Below are positions 54,074 to 64,000 of a stretch of DNA of 64,000 nucleotides, piece after piece. The DNA is from Astrocystis sublimbata (lineage: Eukaryota; Ascomycota; Sordariomycetes; Xylariales; Xylariaceae), in assembly GCA_022453515.1 (NCBI GenBank), contig JAJNNY010000090.1, forward strand, positions 1 to 64,000. The letters run 5' to 3'. The position numbers were made by a program, and so were the translations under genes. Position 1 is the stretch's first letter. Each line of letters opens with the position of its first letter. The notes beneath the pieces were generated by a model. That model saw only the letters and a list, made by a program, of their open reading frames with translations, had not been told where the DNA came from and made no database searches.

Positions 54074-55071
54074 TGCGACGATCTCTGGGACGGGACGTTC
54101 AGGTAATTATTTATTTATAGTGGGTGACTAGAGGAGATACTCGAAGCCAGTTAATATGGGATGCGAAGTTCAGGTGATTACTTATTTATAGTGGGTGAGT
54201 AGAGGGGCTTGATGAAGCAAGAAGATTACAGCTAATATGGGATGGTCATGGTATTAAACCACATAGGCTGCTGATTACCTGCCACGTTTGCAAGAGTAAG
54301 TGCATACGTGTTGTTTAAGGCACATGTGTCAAAAGTCCAAGTGCACCCAGCTGATTGATCTGGCCTTAGGTGTTGTGCCTGGAATCGTACTGTCTCTAAG
54401 TACCAGGTGGCCGCATCCTATATGTCTGTCTCTCCGAACCTAAAACTAAGTACCTAGCAAATGCTTGTTTTATACCGGCGGTAGGGCTTTAAAGGACCGA
54501 GCCCTTTTATATGATATGAAAACTAAATGCAAGTGCCCTTTAAAACAGCTCACTATATGTATCTATCTACTGCAATGGGGCTGTAGGGGTACGGATCTGA
54601 CGAAGGGGTAGTTGATCAAGGGCATAGGTGGGCTATTGTACTATTTATTGTTGATTTTTCGAGTGCGATGGTTTTTTTCTATTTTTCCTACTTTTTATTA
54701 TGTACCTTCGGAGCTGAGTACTTGCGTTGCTTTTGAATTGATCAATCTATTCCCCTTTTATTATATTTAATTCGTACGTGACCGTAGTAGGGTTGTAGTG
54801 TTTTGGACTACCTCCCGAAGCCTCTATACCCCTCCGGTGCTGCTTCACTACTAAGGCAATTCACGTCCTATTTATTACCTAATGATACAGAACTTGTTTA
54901 TAAACAGTCTATACATCAAGCAGATAATTGACCCAGGGCATGTGTAAGAAGACGATATTGCAACTATTATTCATACTACGTCATGCTTTAGGCCCTAACA
55001 TCATCTAGAGTCAGTCGCCTCAAACTCATAATACCTTATGCAAGCACAAGGTAGAGAACTAATCTTCAATC
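54074..55071. other. A/T-rich intergenic region with local duplication
   Basis: 998 bp. It starts with a ~75-bp tandem duplication (54097-54245) and continues A/T-rich to the 3' end of RXT3. No gene. Confidence 0.5.
54097..54245. repeat. ~75-bp direct tandem duplication
   Basis: Copy 1 starts at 54097 and copy 2 at 54168. Each starts GTTCAGGTRATTAYTTATTT and each ends TTAATATGGGATG or CTAATATGGGATG. Copies differ mostly at transitions. Confidence 0.8.
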
Positions 55072-58000
55072 TCATTCTCGTGCTTCCTCTGATGTTCTTT
55101 GCTCCTTCTGTTCCCGCTCTTCCTTCTCCTTCTCCATCTTCTGATCCAGTGCCAGCGGCTTCTCGCCATTACCAGAAGTCCTGTCTTCATCCTTCAGGGT
55201 GTCACTCGATTGCTGCTGTTGTTGGTCCTCCACATTGTCCTGGTCCTGATCTCGTTCGCCATTGGCATTCTCAGCGCCCTCCACATCCTCAATCTCAGCC
55301 TCTTCCATAGTAACATCGGCATCCACCTCCTCTTCGGGAGCCTTGTCAGCCTCAGGAATTGGCACTGCGTCTCCCTCTCCCCGAGTAGGATCAGAGCCAT
55401 TCCCATTCCCATTTGCGAGTTTCTTCTCCCCGTTCGTCTCCCCAGGCTCCTCCCCCTTCTCCTTTTCCTCTTTCACTCGTGGCTGTGACTGTGGTTGTGG
55501 CGTATTCATTCCACCTCCACCTCCACCTTCCGCTTCTTCTGGAAGTATCTCAACAACAGCTTTATTCTTATTCATTGCTTCCATCTCCATTATCTTGTCA
55601 ATCTTCACAGTGACAAATCGTCGCCTCAGCAATTCATTCTGGTGCTTGTTGATCCGCTGCCTTCTCTCCTTTCCCCTCAGCCGGCCCGGGGCCTTGGCAG
55701 CATCGACCCAGCGCAAGCCCAATATCATGAAGCTCAGCCCTTCATGCACCGATGTGCGCCCATTGTAGGTCCCGCCGAACTCACGGCTGCGCATCCCGTA
55801 GCGCGTCGTGCTGGAATACTTCTCGAGCGGTGGAAGGATGAGCAGCGTCACGTGCATGTCGAGTCCCTCGCGTACTTGCACTGGGCCCGACACCGGGGGT
55901 GAGTCGAGGACATCGCGGTGCTGCTCCACAGGCTGGATACGCTGCTTAGATTTGGTCGTTGTTGGCTTCGAAAGGTCCAGGAGGTCCGGATCGACGTCGC
56001 TTGCCCACTCTCCGCGGATCCAGCCAGCATGGATGCAGGCGGCCACCACGTCGGAATCGTCCGTGTAGACATCTGTGCCCCACACGGCGCAGCGGCCTGT
56101 GATCTCTTCGCGGGCGGATGCCTCCAGGTGATTGCGAGATACCTTGACGGTGACTGTTGAGTTTTCTTGATCTTTGATCATGTCCAAGGGTAAGGGTTGG
56201 GGTGTAGTGGCGTAGCCAAACCGGCTGTTGGACCTTTCCAGCTTGGGCGGCTTGATCATGACCTTGTACTGGACATCGCCTAGATGTTTCCGCGGCCGAT
56301 CAGCCACACTGTCTAGGACTCTTTGTGATGAGACGATAAGTTTTGGCTTCGGAATGATGGTGGGCACGGAGGTAGACGCTTTATTCGGGGTCGATCGTGG
56401 CGGTTGATGGTGGTGGTGGTGGTGGTGTTGTGTTAGAGCATCCCTGCCTGTAGGTGACGGTATTGGCGTCGTTGACTTGATATTCTTCAGCTGGCTGACC
56501 ATGCCTTGTTGTAGGGGCGAGGCAGGCCTATCAGGTCCGGGATGGCGGTGCGGGTGTGGATGATGATGACTAGAAGTGACGAGGTCAGTAACGGAACATG
56601 GTGGTACGGTCTTATAGGAAAATGATGGGACGTACTGGTGATGGTGGTGGTGAGGGTGCGTCTTGGCACGTTTGGTCCTGCCAGCCGGTGTCGCACGGCC
56701 ATTGCCCCCGTCGTCGTCACCTTTGATATCTTCATCCTTGGGCTTCCCGCGCTTTCTTCGCGTCTTGACGGGCGCCTCGCTTGGCGGTTCCTGAAAGGCA
56801 GGCTCCATCTCGTCGCGCCGGAGATTCGGATTCGAGAAGGGGATCTGCGCACCCGACGGTCCGGGGCTGGAGACGCCGATACCGCGCACACCGCTTCCTA
56901 TGCCGGAGAACATGCGGCCAAACTCACTCTTGATCCCCGGTTCACCCGCCGGACCGTGCGACATAGGCTGGGCACCTTGGACCGCCTGAGGTAAGGGTGA
57001 CGTCCGACCCTTGCGGTTGATCTCTTGTACCCCTAGCAATCCTCCCTGCGGTCTTGCATGATGGGGACCGTCTTCAATAGGCCGTGGCCGCCCGGCTTCG
57101 AAGGGTGGTGCGCCGTGGCCTCCATTGTACGCGACAGACGGCGGAGGCGGTCCTTCCTCGCCAGGTCTCCCTCCCAGCAGTACCGCGCGGTGCTGGTGCT
57201 GTGGCTGGTGCTGATGCGGGTGCTGATGCTGATGTGGATGCTGTTGCTGAGGGTGCATGGGTGCAAACCGAAGCCGATCAGGCGACTCGAAAGGATGACT
57301 GGATGGAGGCCCGGGCTGGCCTGGAGGATTCCCGTGGTGCATTGGCTGGCTAACAGGTGGTTGGTGCGCGTAGGCGGGATGAGCGCCGTACGGGGCTCCG
57401 GTCGTTGGAGGGTACTCGCCGGGGCGCTGTGCGGCATAAGGCGGGCCGTACGCATCTCTCGGGGGCTGGTCATAGCCAGGCCGATGCTGTGGCGGCGGCG
57501 GCGGCTGCTGTTGATGGTGATGGTGTTGCCAGGCGTGTGGGTCACGGGGATCGCGGGGATCGCGAGGGTCTGGTCGGCCATGAGCATACTGTGGGAGTGG
57601 TTGACGCGGCGCGGGTGGGGGTCCTTGGTCCGCCGGATGTTGACCTGGTGGACGTGAGGGATCCGACGACGTGCGCTCTCTATGTGCCCGCTGCAGCTCG
57701 ATTTCGCGCTCCCTTTCTCTGTCCCGCTCGCGATCGCGTTCCATGCGCTCCCTTTCTGATAAGTACGGCCTTTGCTCCTCAAAATGCAAGGGTTCCCGGT
57801 CCCGTGGGTCGCGGTTGCGTTCGCGCTCTTGGCGGTCTCGCAACGCGGCTGCGTCTCGACTCAAGCTGGCCCTATATTCTCTATCATCTCGCTCCAGCAT
57901 TCGCTCCCTCTCCGCCTCGGCTCGCCAGCGCTCCTCGGCCAGACGATGATGCTCTTGCTGTTGTTGTTCGTGGTAAGTCCTGGGACGAGGCGGACCTCGT

Positions 58001-59049
58001 TCAGGGTTGTACTCGACAACACGTCCTTCTTCGCGCGGCGCATAGCCGTGATCACCGTGTGGGGGCGGCGGACCGCGGCCTCCCATCTCACCGGGCCTCG
58101 GGGGCACACCATGGTACAAGTGAGATTGAGGAGGCACGCTCGAAGTGGCTATGCGAGCAGCGGAATCCCTTCTGCCATCGTCAGCGGATGCCATGGGCGG
58201 CGGCGGCGCCTGCGGGTAGGCCTGAGGGGTGCTGAACCTGGGCATTTCCGGGGTACCGTAGACACTGCCGCGCGGCGGAGACCCAGCGGTACTCCCCCTA
58301 TGGTCTCGCGCGTCGAAGTGCGGGCGGCCCGAGTCGGGTGTAGGGGTATGGGGCGGACGAGGGGCATATGGACCATACTCGGCGGTGTTCTGCATGCGCG
58401 GCGATGGTCCGGCCACAGCCGATGGGGCAGCGGGGGTTGGATAAGGGGCTCCATGACCTGGCGTAGGCTCGCGAGGTGCTGGAGCGTCGCCCAGCATAGC
58501 CGAGATAGGCATACTCCTTCCTGCGGGCGGCACTCGAGCCAACGAGTTGAGTGCAGGCAGCTCTCGTCCGGACGCGAAGGCACTAGAATGGCCGCCGAGC
58601 CCTAATGGAGTGCGAGGAGCTGGTGGCGCGCCGAAGGGTGCCGCCTGGTGCGGCGGAGGAGGAGGCTGCTGCTGAGACGGGTGCTGAGGATGTTGCTGGG
58701 GTGGCGAGGGCGGTGGTGGCATGGCGGCGCGGTGGATGGGACCATTCGCGGCGGCGGACGAACCCTGGTGGTGCGGATGTGATGTGGGCTCCGGGCCGTA
58801 AGGAGGTGGCCTGGACGGCGCGGCATGGGAAGGGTAGAAGGGGCTCGATTCGGAAGGTCTCCGGCGATGGAGCTGTTGATCGGCGTAAGAGGAGCCGGGG
58901 CTGGTGACAGCGGCCACAGGGCGCTGGGGGTAAGGCGACGACGAGGGGGCTGTGTTCGATGTCGGGGGCCCGGGCGCCGGCGCAAAGGGTGGGCGCGTAA
59001 AGGAGGGAGAGGCGGCACTGCTGCGTGAGAAGGGATTCCTCGAGTCCAT
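55072..59049 (-). CDS. RXT3: Rxt3, subunit of the Rpd3L histone deacetylase complex
   Basis: Nuclear subunit of the large Rpd3 histone deacetylase complex, acting in promoter-targeted repression. Exons 56636-59049 and 55072-56569 (minus order) give 1303 residues; the 66-nt GTACGT...TTCTAG intron (56570-56635) is in frame, so a read-through form would also be open. The N-terminal ~850 residues are disordered, rich in Pro, His, Gln and Arg (RERDREREREIELQRAHRE, many His runs). The Rxt3 domain occupies about 895-1115: RKHLGDVQYKVMIKPPKLER, then GRCAVWGTDVYTDDSDVVAA and FGGTYNGRTSVHEGLSFMIL, then LRWVDAAKAPGRLRGKERRQ. A Glu/Gln/Gly-rich acidic tail follows. Length is large but usual for filamentous fungi. 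Confidence 0.9.
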   Translation of the reverse strand: MDSRNPFSRSSAASPSFTRPPFAPAPGPPTSNTAPSSSPYPQRPVAAVTSPGSSYADQQLHRRRPSESSPFYPSHAAPSRPPPYGPEPTSHPHHQGSSAAANGPIHRAAMPPPPSPPQQHPQHPSQQQPPPPPHQAAPFGAPPAPRTPLGLGGHSSAFASGRELPALNSLARVPPAGRSMPISAMLGDAPAPREPTPGHGAPYPTPAAPSAVAGPSPRMQNTAEYGPYAPRPPHTPTPDSGRPHFDARDHRGSTAGSPPRGSVYGTPEMPRFSTPQAYPQAPPPPMASADDGRRDSAARIATSSVPPQSHLYHGVPPRPGEMGGRGPPPPHGDHGYAPREEGRVVEYNPERGPPRPRTYHEQQQQEHHRLAEERWRAEAERERMLERDDREYRASLSRDAAALRDRQERERNRDPRDREPLHFEEQRPYLSERERMERDRERDREREREIELQRAHRERTSSDPSRPPGQHPADQGPPPAPRQPLPQYAHGRPDPRDPRDPRDPHAWQHHHHQQQPPPPPQHRPGYDQPPRDAYGPPYAAQRPGEYPPTTGAPYGAHPAYAHQPPVSQPMHHGNPPGQPGPPSSHPFESPDRLRFAPMHPQQQHPHQHQHPHQHQPQHQHRAVLLGGRPGEEGPPPPSVAYNGGHGAPPFEAGRPRPIEDGPHHARPQGGLLGVQEINRKGRTSPLPQAVQGAQPMSHGPAGEPGIKSEFGRMFSGIGSGVRGIGVSSPGPSGAQIPFSNPNLRRDEMEPAFQEPPSEAPVKTRRKRGKPKDEDIKGDDDGGNGRATPAGRTKRAKTHPHHHHHQYVPSFSYKTVPPCSVTDLVTSSHHHPHPHRHPGPDRPASPLQQGMVSQLKNIKSTTPIPSPTGRDALTQHHHHHHHQPPRSTPNKASTSVPTIIPKPKLIVSSQRVLDSVADRPRKHLGDVQYKVMIKPPKLERSNSRFGYATTPQPLPLDMIKDQENSTVTVKVSRNHLEASAREEITGRCAVWGTDVYTDDSDVVAACIHAGWIRGEWASDVDPDLLDLSKPTTTKSKQRIQPVEQHRDVLDSPPVSGPVQVREGLDMHVTLLILPPLEKYSSTTRYGMRSREFGGTYNGRTSVHEGLSFMILGLRWVDAAKAPGRLRGKERRQRINKHQNELLRRRFVTVKIDKIMEMEAMNKNKAVVEILPEEAEGGGGGGMNTPQPQSQPRVKEEKEKGEEPGETNGEKKLANGNGNGSDPTRGEGDAVPIPEADKAPEEEVDADVTMEEAEIEDVEGAENANGERDQDQDNVEDQQQQQSSDTLKDEDRTSGNGEKPLALDQKMEKEKEEREQKEQRTSEEARE

Positions 59050-60521
59050 GGTTGCCGATGTTGTGCTGTGCCTTGCTCTTCGTAGTCGTCTTCAATCCTC
59101 CAGATCTACTGTCACGAAACCGCGCCTTCGACGACACGCAGTGTTCAAACAGGCAGTCGAAGGAGAGAGGAGAGAAGGCCGTCCGTCTCGTGTGGCTTCA
59201 AGGCCGCGGTCGACGTCAAAGTGTGCGTAGCAAGACGCGAAATGTGGTTGAGGGATGGGTCGTCGGGAAGGTCGAGGATGGAAATTGACGTGGTAAATGG
59301 CGTCGGATTGCGCTAGCGGACGGACTCGTTGTCGAGAACGGATGGTGATTCGTGACACAGGTCTCAATACAGCAGCTGGCTGGGACAAGACATGCCGTCG
59401 GCAGCAGAGACGGCCACGCGACCGGGGACTTGTGGGTGGATGGTGGACTGTCGATGGTGTCGGGGCGACTCGACAATCAATCTCAGAGCTGAGCTGAGGG
59501 AGTTTGGGCAAAGCAAAATGATGGTGATGGTGTAATGTCGGACTGGGGACGGCAAAAGGCGGAAATGTATTAGCTAGCTGTACATAGTAGGTTGGGGTGG
59601 GCGGTGGGGCGGTGGTAGCGTGTCTAAGACTCTAAGTATTATGCACACACTAACCCGGCCTTAGTCGTGTTCACATAATAAGTTGTGAGCGGCATCGAGG
59701 GCATGGTGATGCGTGAGTGGTCGAGTGGCAGATGGGATGGAGACGAGCCGGGAAACGAGTGGGCGGGATGGGCGAGGATGGGGATCGTCGGTTCATGTTT
59801 TGGGGGGCAAGCCGCGACCGACATACCTCTGTACATCTGTAAGTACCAGGTGCTATACATGGATCACGACATGGGGTCTGGACAGGGACCGGGGTCCCAC
59901 CTGCTGGAAATAGTATCTGCTCGGAACCTGGAGGGTACAGTGACGGGAGTGACAACAAGGCAAGAAGTCAGGTATCGCGGATTGGCTGGAGCAGGAGACT
60001 GGGCAGCAGGCGGGAGATCAAGTGACATAGGGCTCACGGTAGGGCACTGTCGCACGGCACTGTACGCCGTGCCTGCCCAGCAGCAGCAGCAGCAACAACG
60101 CTACTGCAGCTGAGGAGGTTAAGGTAATGACCTAGGTACATGTAGGTAGCGATATGGTAGATTTGGTCGTTGCGCGCCGCAGGGACTAACCATGATCCTA
60201 CCGTACCTTCCCAGTCGCATCCAAAGTGTGTTTCGTCCATGCGCCTGCCGCACAGCTACTCGTACAGGAAATCCAGCCAAGAAAATATACACCGATACTC
60301 GATACAATACAATATGCTCCAAAAACATATCAGATACGTACTTAGGTATGGAGAGATATGTGAGAGAATTGGGGTTGTTGGTACCTTTCTGTGTCTGTGG
60401 CCAGGTCACAACGGAGCGCAATATCTCGAAGCACTAATCTAGTCAGGTACGTCACGATGTATACTACAGAGCGGTGGCAGCGGTTTCACAACCTCACAAG
60501 GTATCTACATATGATATGTAC

Positions 60522-60830
60522 TTAGATGCGATTTTGCTTCTTTCCATCATTGCCAGCTGCAACTTCCATGGCTCCGGCTTCAGCTTCAGCTTCCACTGCC
60601 ATCATCTGCGCCGTGCTTGCTTCCTTAGGTACACATAGACCCAGTAGCGCCGTCACCCCTGCTGCGCTGTCATTGTGCTGCCGTCCTTGCCCCGAACAGC
60701 AAAAAAACTTTCTATCATGGATGATATCAATCGTATCAGCAGCGCTAGTCCCGAAGCGGCGTGAGAGCTCGATAGCTTCCCTGCTTAATCCCTGCGCATC
60801 CCTGTCGGCATCCCTGCATCGCGCCCCTAG
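60522..60830 (-). other. Open frame with exon-like borders, uncertain
   Basis: 102 sense codons then TAA, preceded by CTAACCTTCCCGTGTCTTAG, a good branch site plus acceptor. The translation includes REAIELSRRFGTSAADTIDI and an Ala/Glu-rich end, and reads more like protein than the other strand. No family recognised, and the only in-frame ATGs are late. It may be the last exon of an unseen gene or chance. Confidence 0.25.
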
Positions 60831-63119
60831 CTAAGACACGGGAAGGTTAGATGCTGGCGCTAGCGATCCGCCCAGGCCCCCCCCGCAGCGACCTTCCTAC
60901 CTCAAGGTCGGCGGAGGGCAAGCGATGCCTGCGGACCTGCGGTGATCCTTGTTTGTTGGCGTGCCTTCCGAGCTTCTTACGCCTTCTTGCTTACGTTGGG
61001 TGCATTGGAAGGTGTCGCCTTTGGGAGGTGCCTGCTTCTGTGCGACGACTACCGACTATGCGATGAATGCCCTGTATCACCACACCTTATGCACACCAAA
61101 ACACATCCATGATGACACGCAACGGGCAGTAGCGCCCACCGTGCCGGCGCTGGAGTCCATCGCTCCATCTTTGTCCCGCCCATCTTCCTCGTCTTGACTT
61201 CACACGCACATATTGTTGATTATCGACACCCCGAGTCGGTAATTGGCAACACCAAAACTCGCCACCCAAGTTGCGGTGAGTCGGTGCCACAATGCACCAA
61301 TGTCGGTAGCTGAACTGGACATCTAACACATGTATACCTGATGATGAGATAGATACGAAATAAGAAGACCGCATGCGAGCTTGGAAGCTTTGACTTGCTT
61401 GACTTCTGCACAAGGGACCAACCTTATCAGTTCGAGGATTCATTTATATTGATCGGTATCCGACCTAGCATCATCGCCCTCTATTCAAACATCAATCATC
61501 ATGACGACCGATCGTGTTACTCTACCGCGTTCAGGGCTGCATGTCTGTACCACGGAAATCGTGGCTCAGGTTGACTGGCAGGCTGTGCCGATGTGATACT
61601 ACGCTGGATCCCATGACCCGCGTAATGTCTCGCTGTGCGAGGTGATGCCATTTCGGAAACTTCTGTCCTCCAACCAAATTTGTCCCGTCTCTCGGTCCTG
61701 AGATTTCATCAAATCTCACTTTCACAACCGAGGAAAGTGGTCACATTCTTAGTCATCAACCCACAGCCACCAACACATACACCCTGTCCCTCATCACAAG
61801 CTTTCTCTATATGCGTTTGGTTGCGCAGGTCATTATCTCTTGGCGACAGGAAACTCTGCAGTGATATTCGATTCCGACTGGAGGATCGTCGGGGCTGGAT
61901 CACGGCTACGATGCAAGGTAGCTCCCGGCACTTATACGCCCTACATCCAGCCCATGCCTTTGCCTTATCCCAGCGGAATCATCAGCTATTATACGAGACC
62001 CAAGCCTATCTGAACACCTGATCTGTGACACAGACATTCAATGATACGAATTCTGCCTAAGTAATGACTCCCTGCAAGAAGAGGAAACACAGCACACATC
62101 TGACTTCGCCTCGGTTGGGCTAGTTGCTCGGAATCAATCACAGGCAAAATATAAGGCAGGCCGCAGAATTGTCGAGTAATGCAAGTCAACAACAGGGGCA
62201 ATAATCACAACAGGCGAAAGAGCAGTGTTGGAATGCTACCTGCCTTACTACTTGCATACTCTAAACATTGGCTTGGTACGGTCGAGTTGCATCACCGTTG
62301 TCGTGTCACTCACATCACAGACCGTGTCACCCCCAGAGCGTTCTGTCACGTGTCCATCAACCATGGCGAGATGTTCGTTTACTAATGTTGCATCAGCTGG
62401 AGTGATTTTGACCCCAGGGGTTACTTGTGCTCGGATAGACCATACCATGGATCGCGACAACAGAACCAAGCAGACTTTTCATGGTTGTGGGAAATTGGTT
62501 TAAAAGGTTAGTATACGAAAATTACCAGTATGATTCATTGATTATATCCACGGCAGTATGCGAGAGTTTCTGATCCGGGGGGCGACTCTGCATATTCCAC
62601 AAACGCCAGATGCAAGCATGGGTATCCCATACAGCATGTTATGTCGGTGGCTTCATATAATGATTTGGTACGCCTTGATATACACACTCTGAACGAGGTG
62701 ATTGATCATATATGCATTGTCGGCTCAGAGAACATATCGCACGGAGAGAAAAAGAGCATCGGGGATGGTCAGCAAACTCGAGGCTCGGATCAAACAAATC
62801 GTATCCAGGAACTTGATCGTTCGATTATAAGCTTTCTTGCGCCTAATATTAACAACTCAAGCACTATGTCGGCGTCTAGACCCTCAACACTATGCAAGCT
62901 GACAAAAGCAAACAGAAAGGGCGCATGCTACCTTACGTACTCAACCCTACTACTACCTCCACGGTATCGTCGTCAAACATTATACATTTGTATCGACGAA
63001 TGGGGTTCCCCCCATTCCCATCCCCCATGTCAATATACTAGTGTGTCCCAGGGGTATCAACTATTCATGCACCCTTGACGCACAGGGATCCAGCTTTCCG
63101 TCCACGGTTCTGCCACGGG

Positions 63120-63141
63120 CAAGCAAGCAAGCAAGCAAGCA
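63120..63141. repeat. (AAGC)n microsatellite
   Basis: About five AAGC units. Confidence 0.8.
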
Positions 63142-64000
63142 ACTCGCATGCGAACCCCTGCTCGGCTCGATGCCGATTGCCAACAACGCCAACGCATCCC
63201 ATCCCATTGCCCATTCCCCATTCACTCCCCATTCCAGTCAGATATTACATGATGCAATGCGAGACTGGAACATGACCGACTGCCTTGCCCAGCTTCAACC
63301 AGGCCGGCCAGCCAGTCCTGAGACCAACTGACGTTGTCATCGGTGGGGGTACCGTGCCGCTCCCATCCCATGCCCATCGTGTCCCATCCACCAACCGGGA
63401 AAATAACAGCAGCATTCCGGTGCTATAAACGGGCATGAGATCCAAACCCAAACTTTGAAACAGCAAACTACACAGTATCACCGGCCATGGCTGCATGTTC
63501 CCCGTGCTTTGCTTTGCTCCCCGCTTGGCTTTCCGACCCAAAATATGCCCTATATATGCATGTACATAATGCTGCACGTCCTGGATATAATGCGTCCAAC
63601 TAGCATCATCCAAGTGCGAGTATAGAGAGCGGTATAAATAGTCTTGCCATTACCCCTCGTTGCCCTCAATCTTATTTCTCGAAATGCACGACCATTCTCG
63701 CCGTTTGCCCTAACTCCTGCATGGCCATTGACCGACATTATAATTGTCTAAGTAGATTCCAGGAAGGTCGTGGGGGTGTCAATTCTCGGGATCTGGAAGA
63801 TGGGGTTGTCTCCGCTTCTCGTGATCAAGTAAGATGGAAAATCAAGGTCATCCCGGTTCCTAAAATGCAGTCGTTCGAATGCGATGTTTATCTATCTATC
63901 TGAAGATGCCGTGCGCACACTTCACCAACCCTATAATACTCAACTCAACGCACCACTTATTATATCTAGAGATCAGGATGGGTCGATATAGTGCATGCAT

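Larger units (their letters stand above)
59050..64000. other. Right-hand gene-poor region
   Basis: About 5 kb with no gene I can support. 59050-59600 is the RXT3 promoter and leader. One codon-like open frame on the minus strand (60522-60830) is listed separately. Simple repeats include CAGCAGCAG near 60080 and AAGC units at about 63120-63141. The rest shows no structure I can name. Confidence 0.5.

Noticed and set aside
57033..58605. Several 200-290 codon frames opposite or shifted in RXT3
   Set aside because: Shadows of the His/Pro/Gln/Arg-rich disordered half of RXT3.

Overview
The window looks like nuclear DNA of a filamentous ascomycete, most likely a Sordariomycete-type mould. Most genes carry short (about 45-200 nt) GT-AG introns with CTAAC/CTGAC-like branch sites. 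The gene set is typically fungal: ATG8, VPS39, SPX phosphate carrier, Gon7, Rxt3, Zn2Cys6 regulators, and a NACHT-ankyrin receptor opening with MADPLSVAGS. Exon structures were worked out by hand from reading frames and splice signals. Family assignments come from recognised motifs; no search was run.

Layout. 1-2154 (-): partial NACHT/ankyrin NLR, probably damaged, running off the left edge. 2155-4500: repeat-rich spacer. 5673-18305 (all +): housekeeping block of ATG8, a Ure2-like glutathione transferase, an SPX-domain phosphate transporter (Pho91-like) and the HOPS subunit VPS39. 18306-19780: dense simple repeats. 19781-20260 (-): Gon7 of the KEOPS complex. 20936-22611 (-): two adjacent genes of one unrecognised family sharing a rigid Cys/His block. 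23053-24575 (-): secreted M28 aminopeptidase. 25502-28453 (+): NmrA-like protein and an intronless HD-domain phosphohydrolase. 29199-30820 (+): a possible small lipidated protein and the SDH assembly factor SDHAF4. 31311-33484 (-): sulfatase.

From about 34 to 52 kb the content becomes that of a secondary-metabolite locus: sugar-type MFS transporter (+), class I terpene cyclase (-), cytochrome P450 (+), short-chain dehydrogenase (+), Zn2Cys6 regulator (-), 14-TM drug/toxin-type MFS exporter (+), small secreted protein (+) and a second, AflR-like Zn2Cys6 regulator (+). Cyclase and P450 are divergent from one ~620 bp intergenic region; regulator and exporter are divergent from another that carries a perfect TCCGCCG-N7-CGGCGGA palindrome. 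The simplest reading is a small terpenoid cluster: the cyclase builds the hydrocarbon, the P450 and dehydrogenase oxidise it, the exporter removes it, and the regulator(s) switch it on. The product cannot be read from sequence.

52632-54073 (-) is a secreted protein with leucine-rich-repeat-like segments. 55072-59049 (-) is Rxt3 of the Rpd3L deacetylase complex. In 59050-64000 I see no gene I can support, only one open frame of uncertain status.
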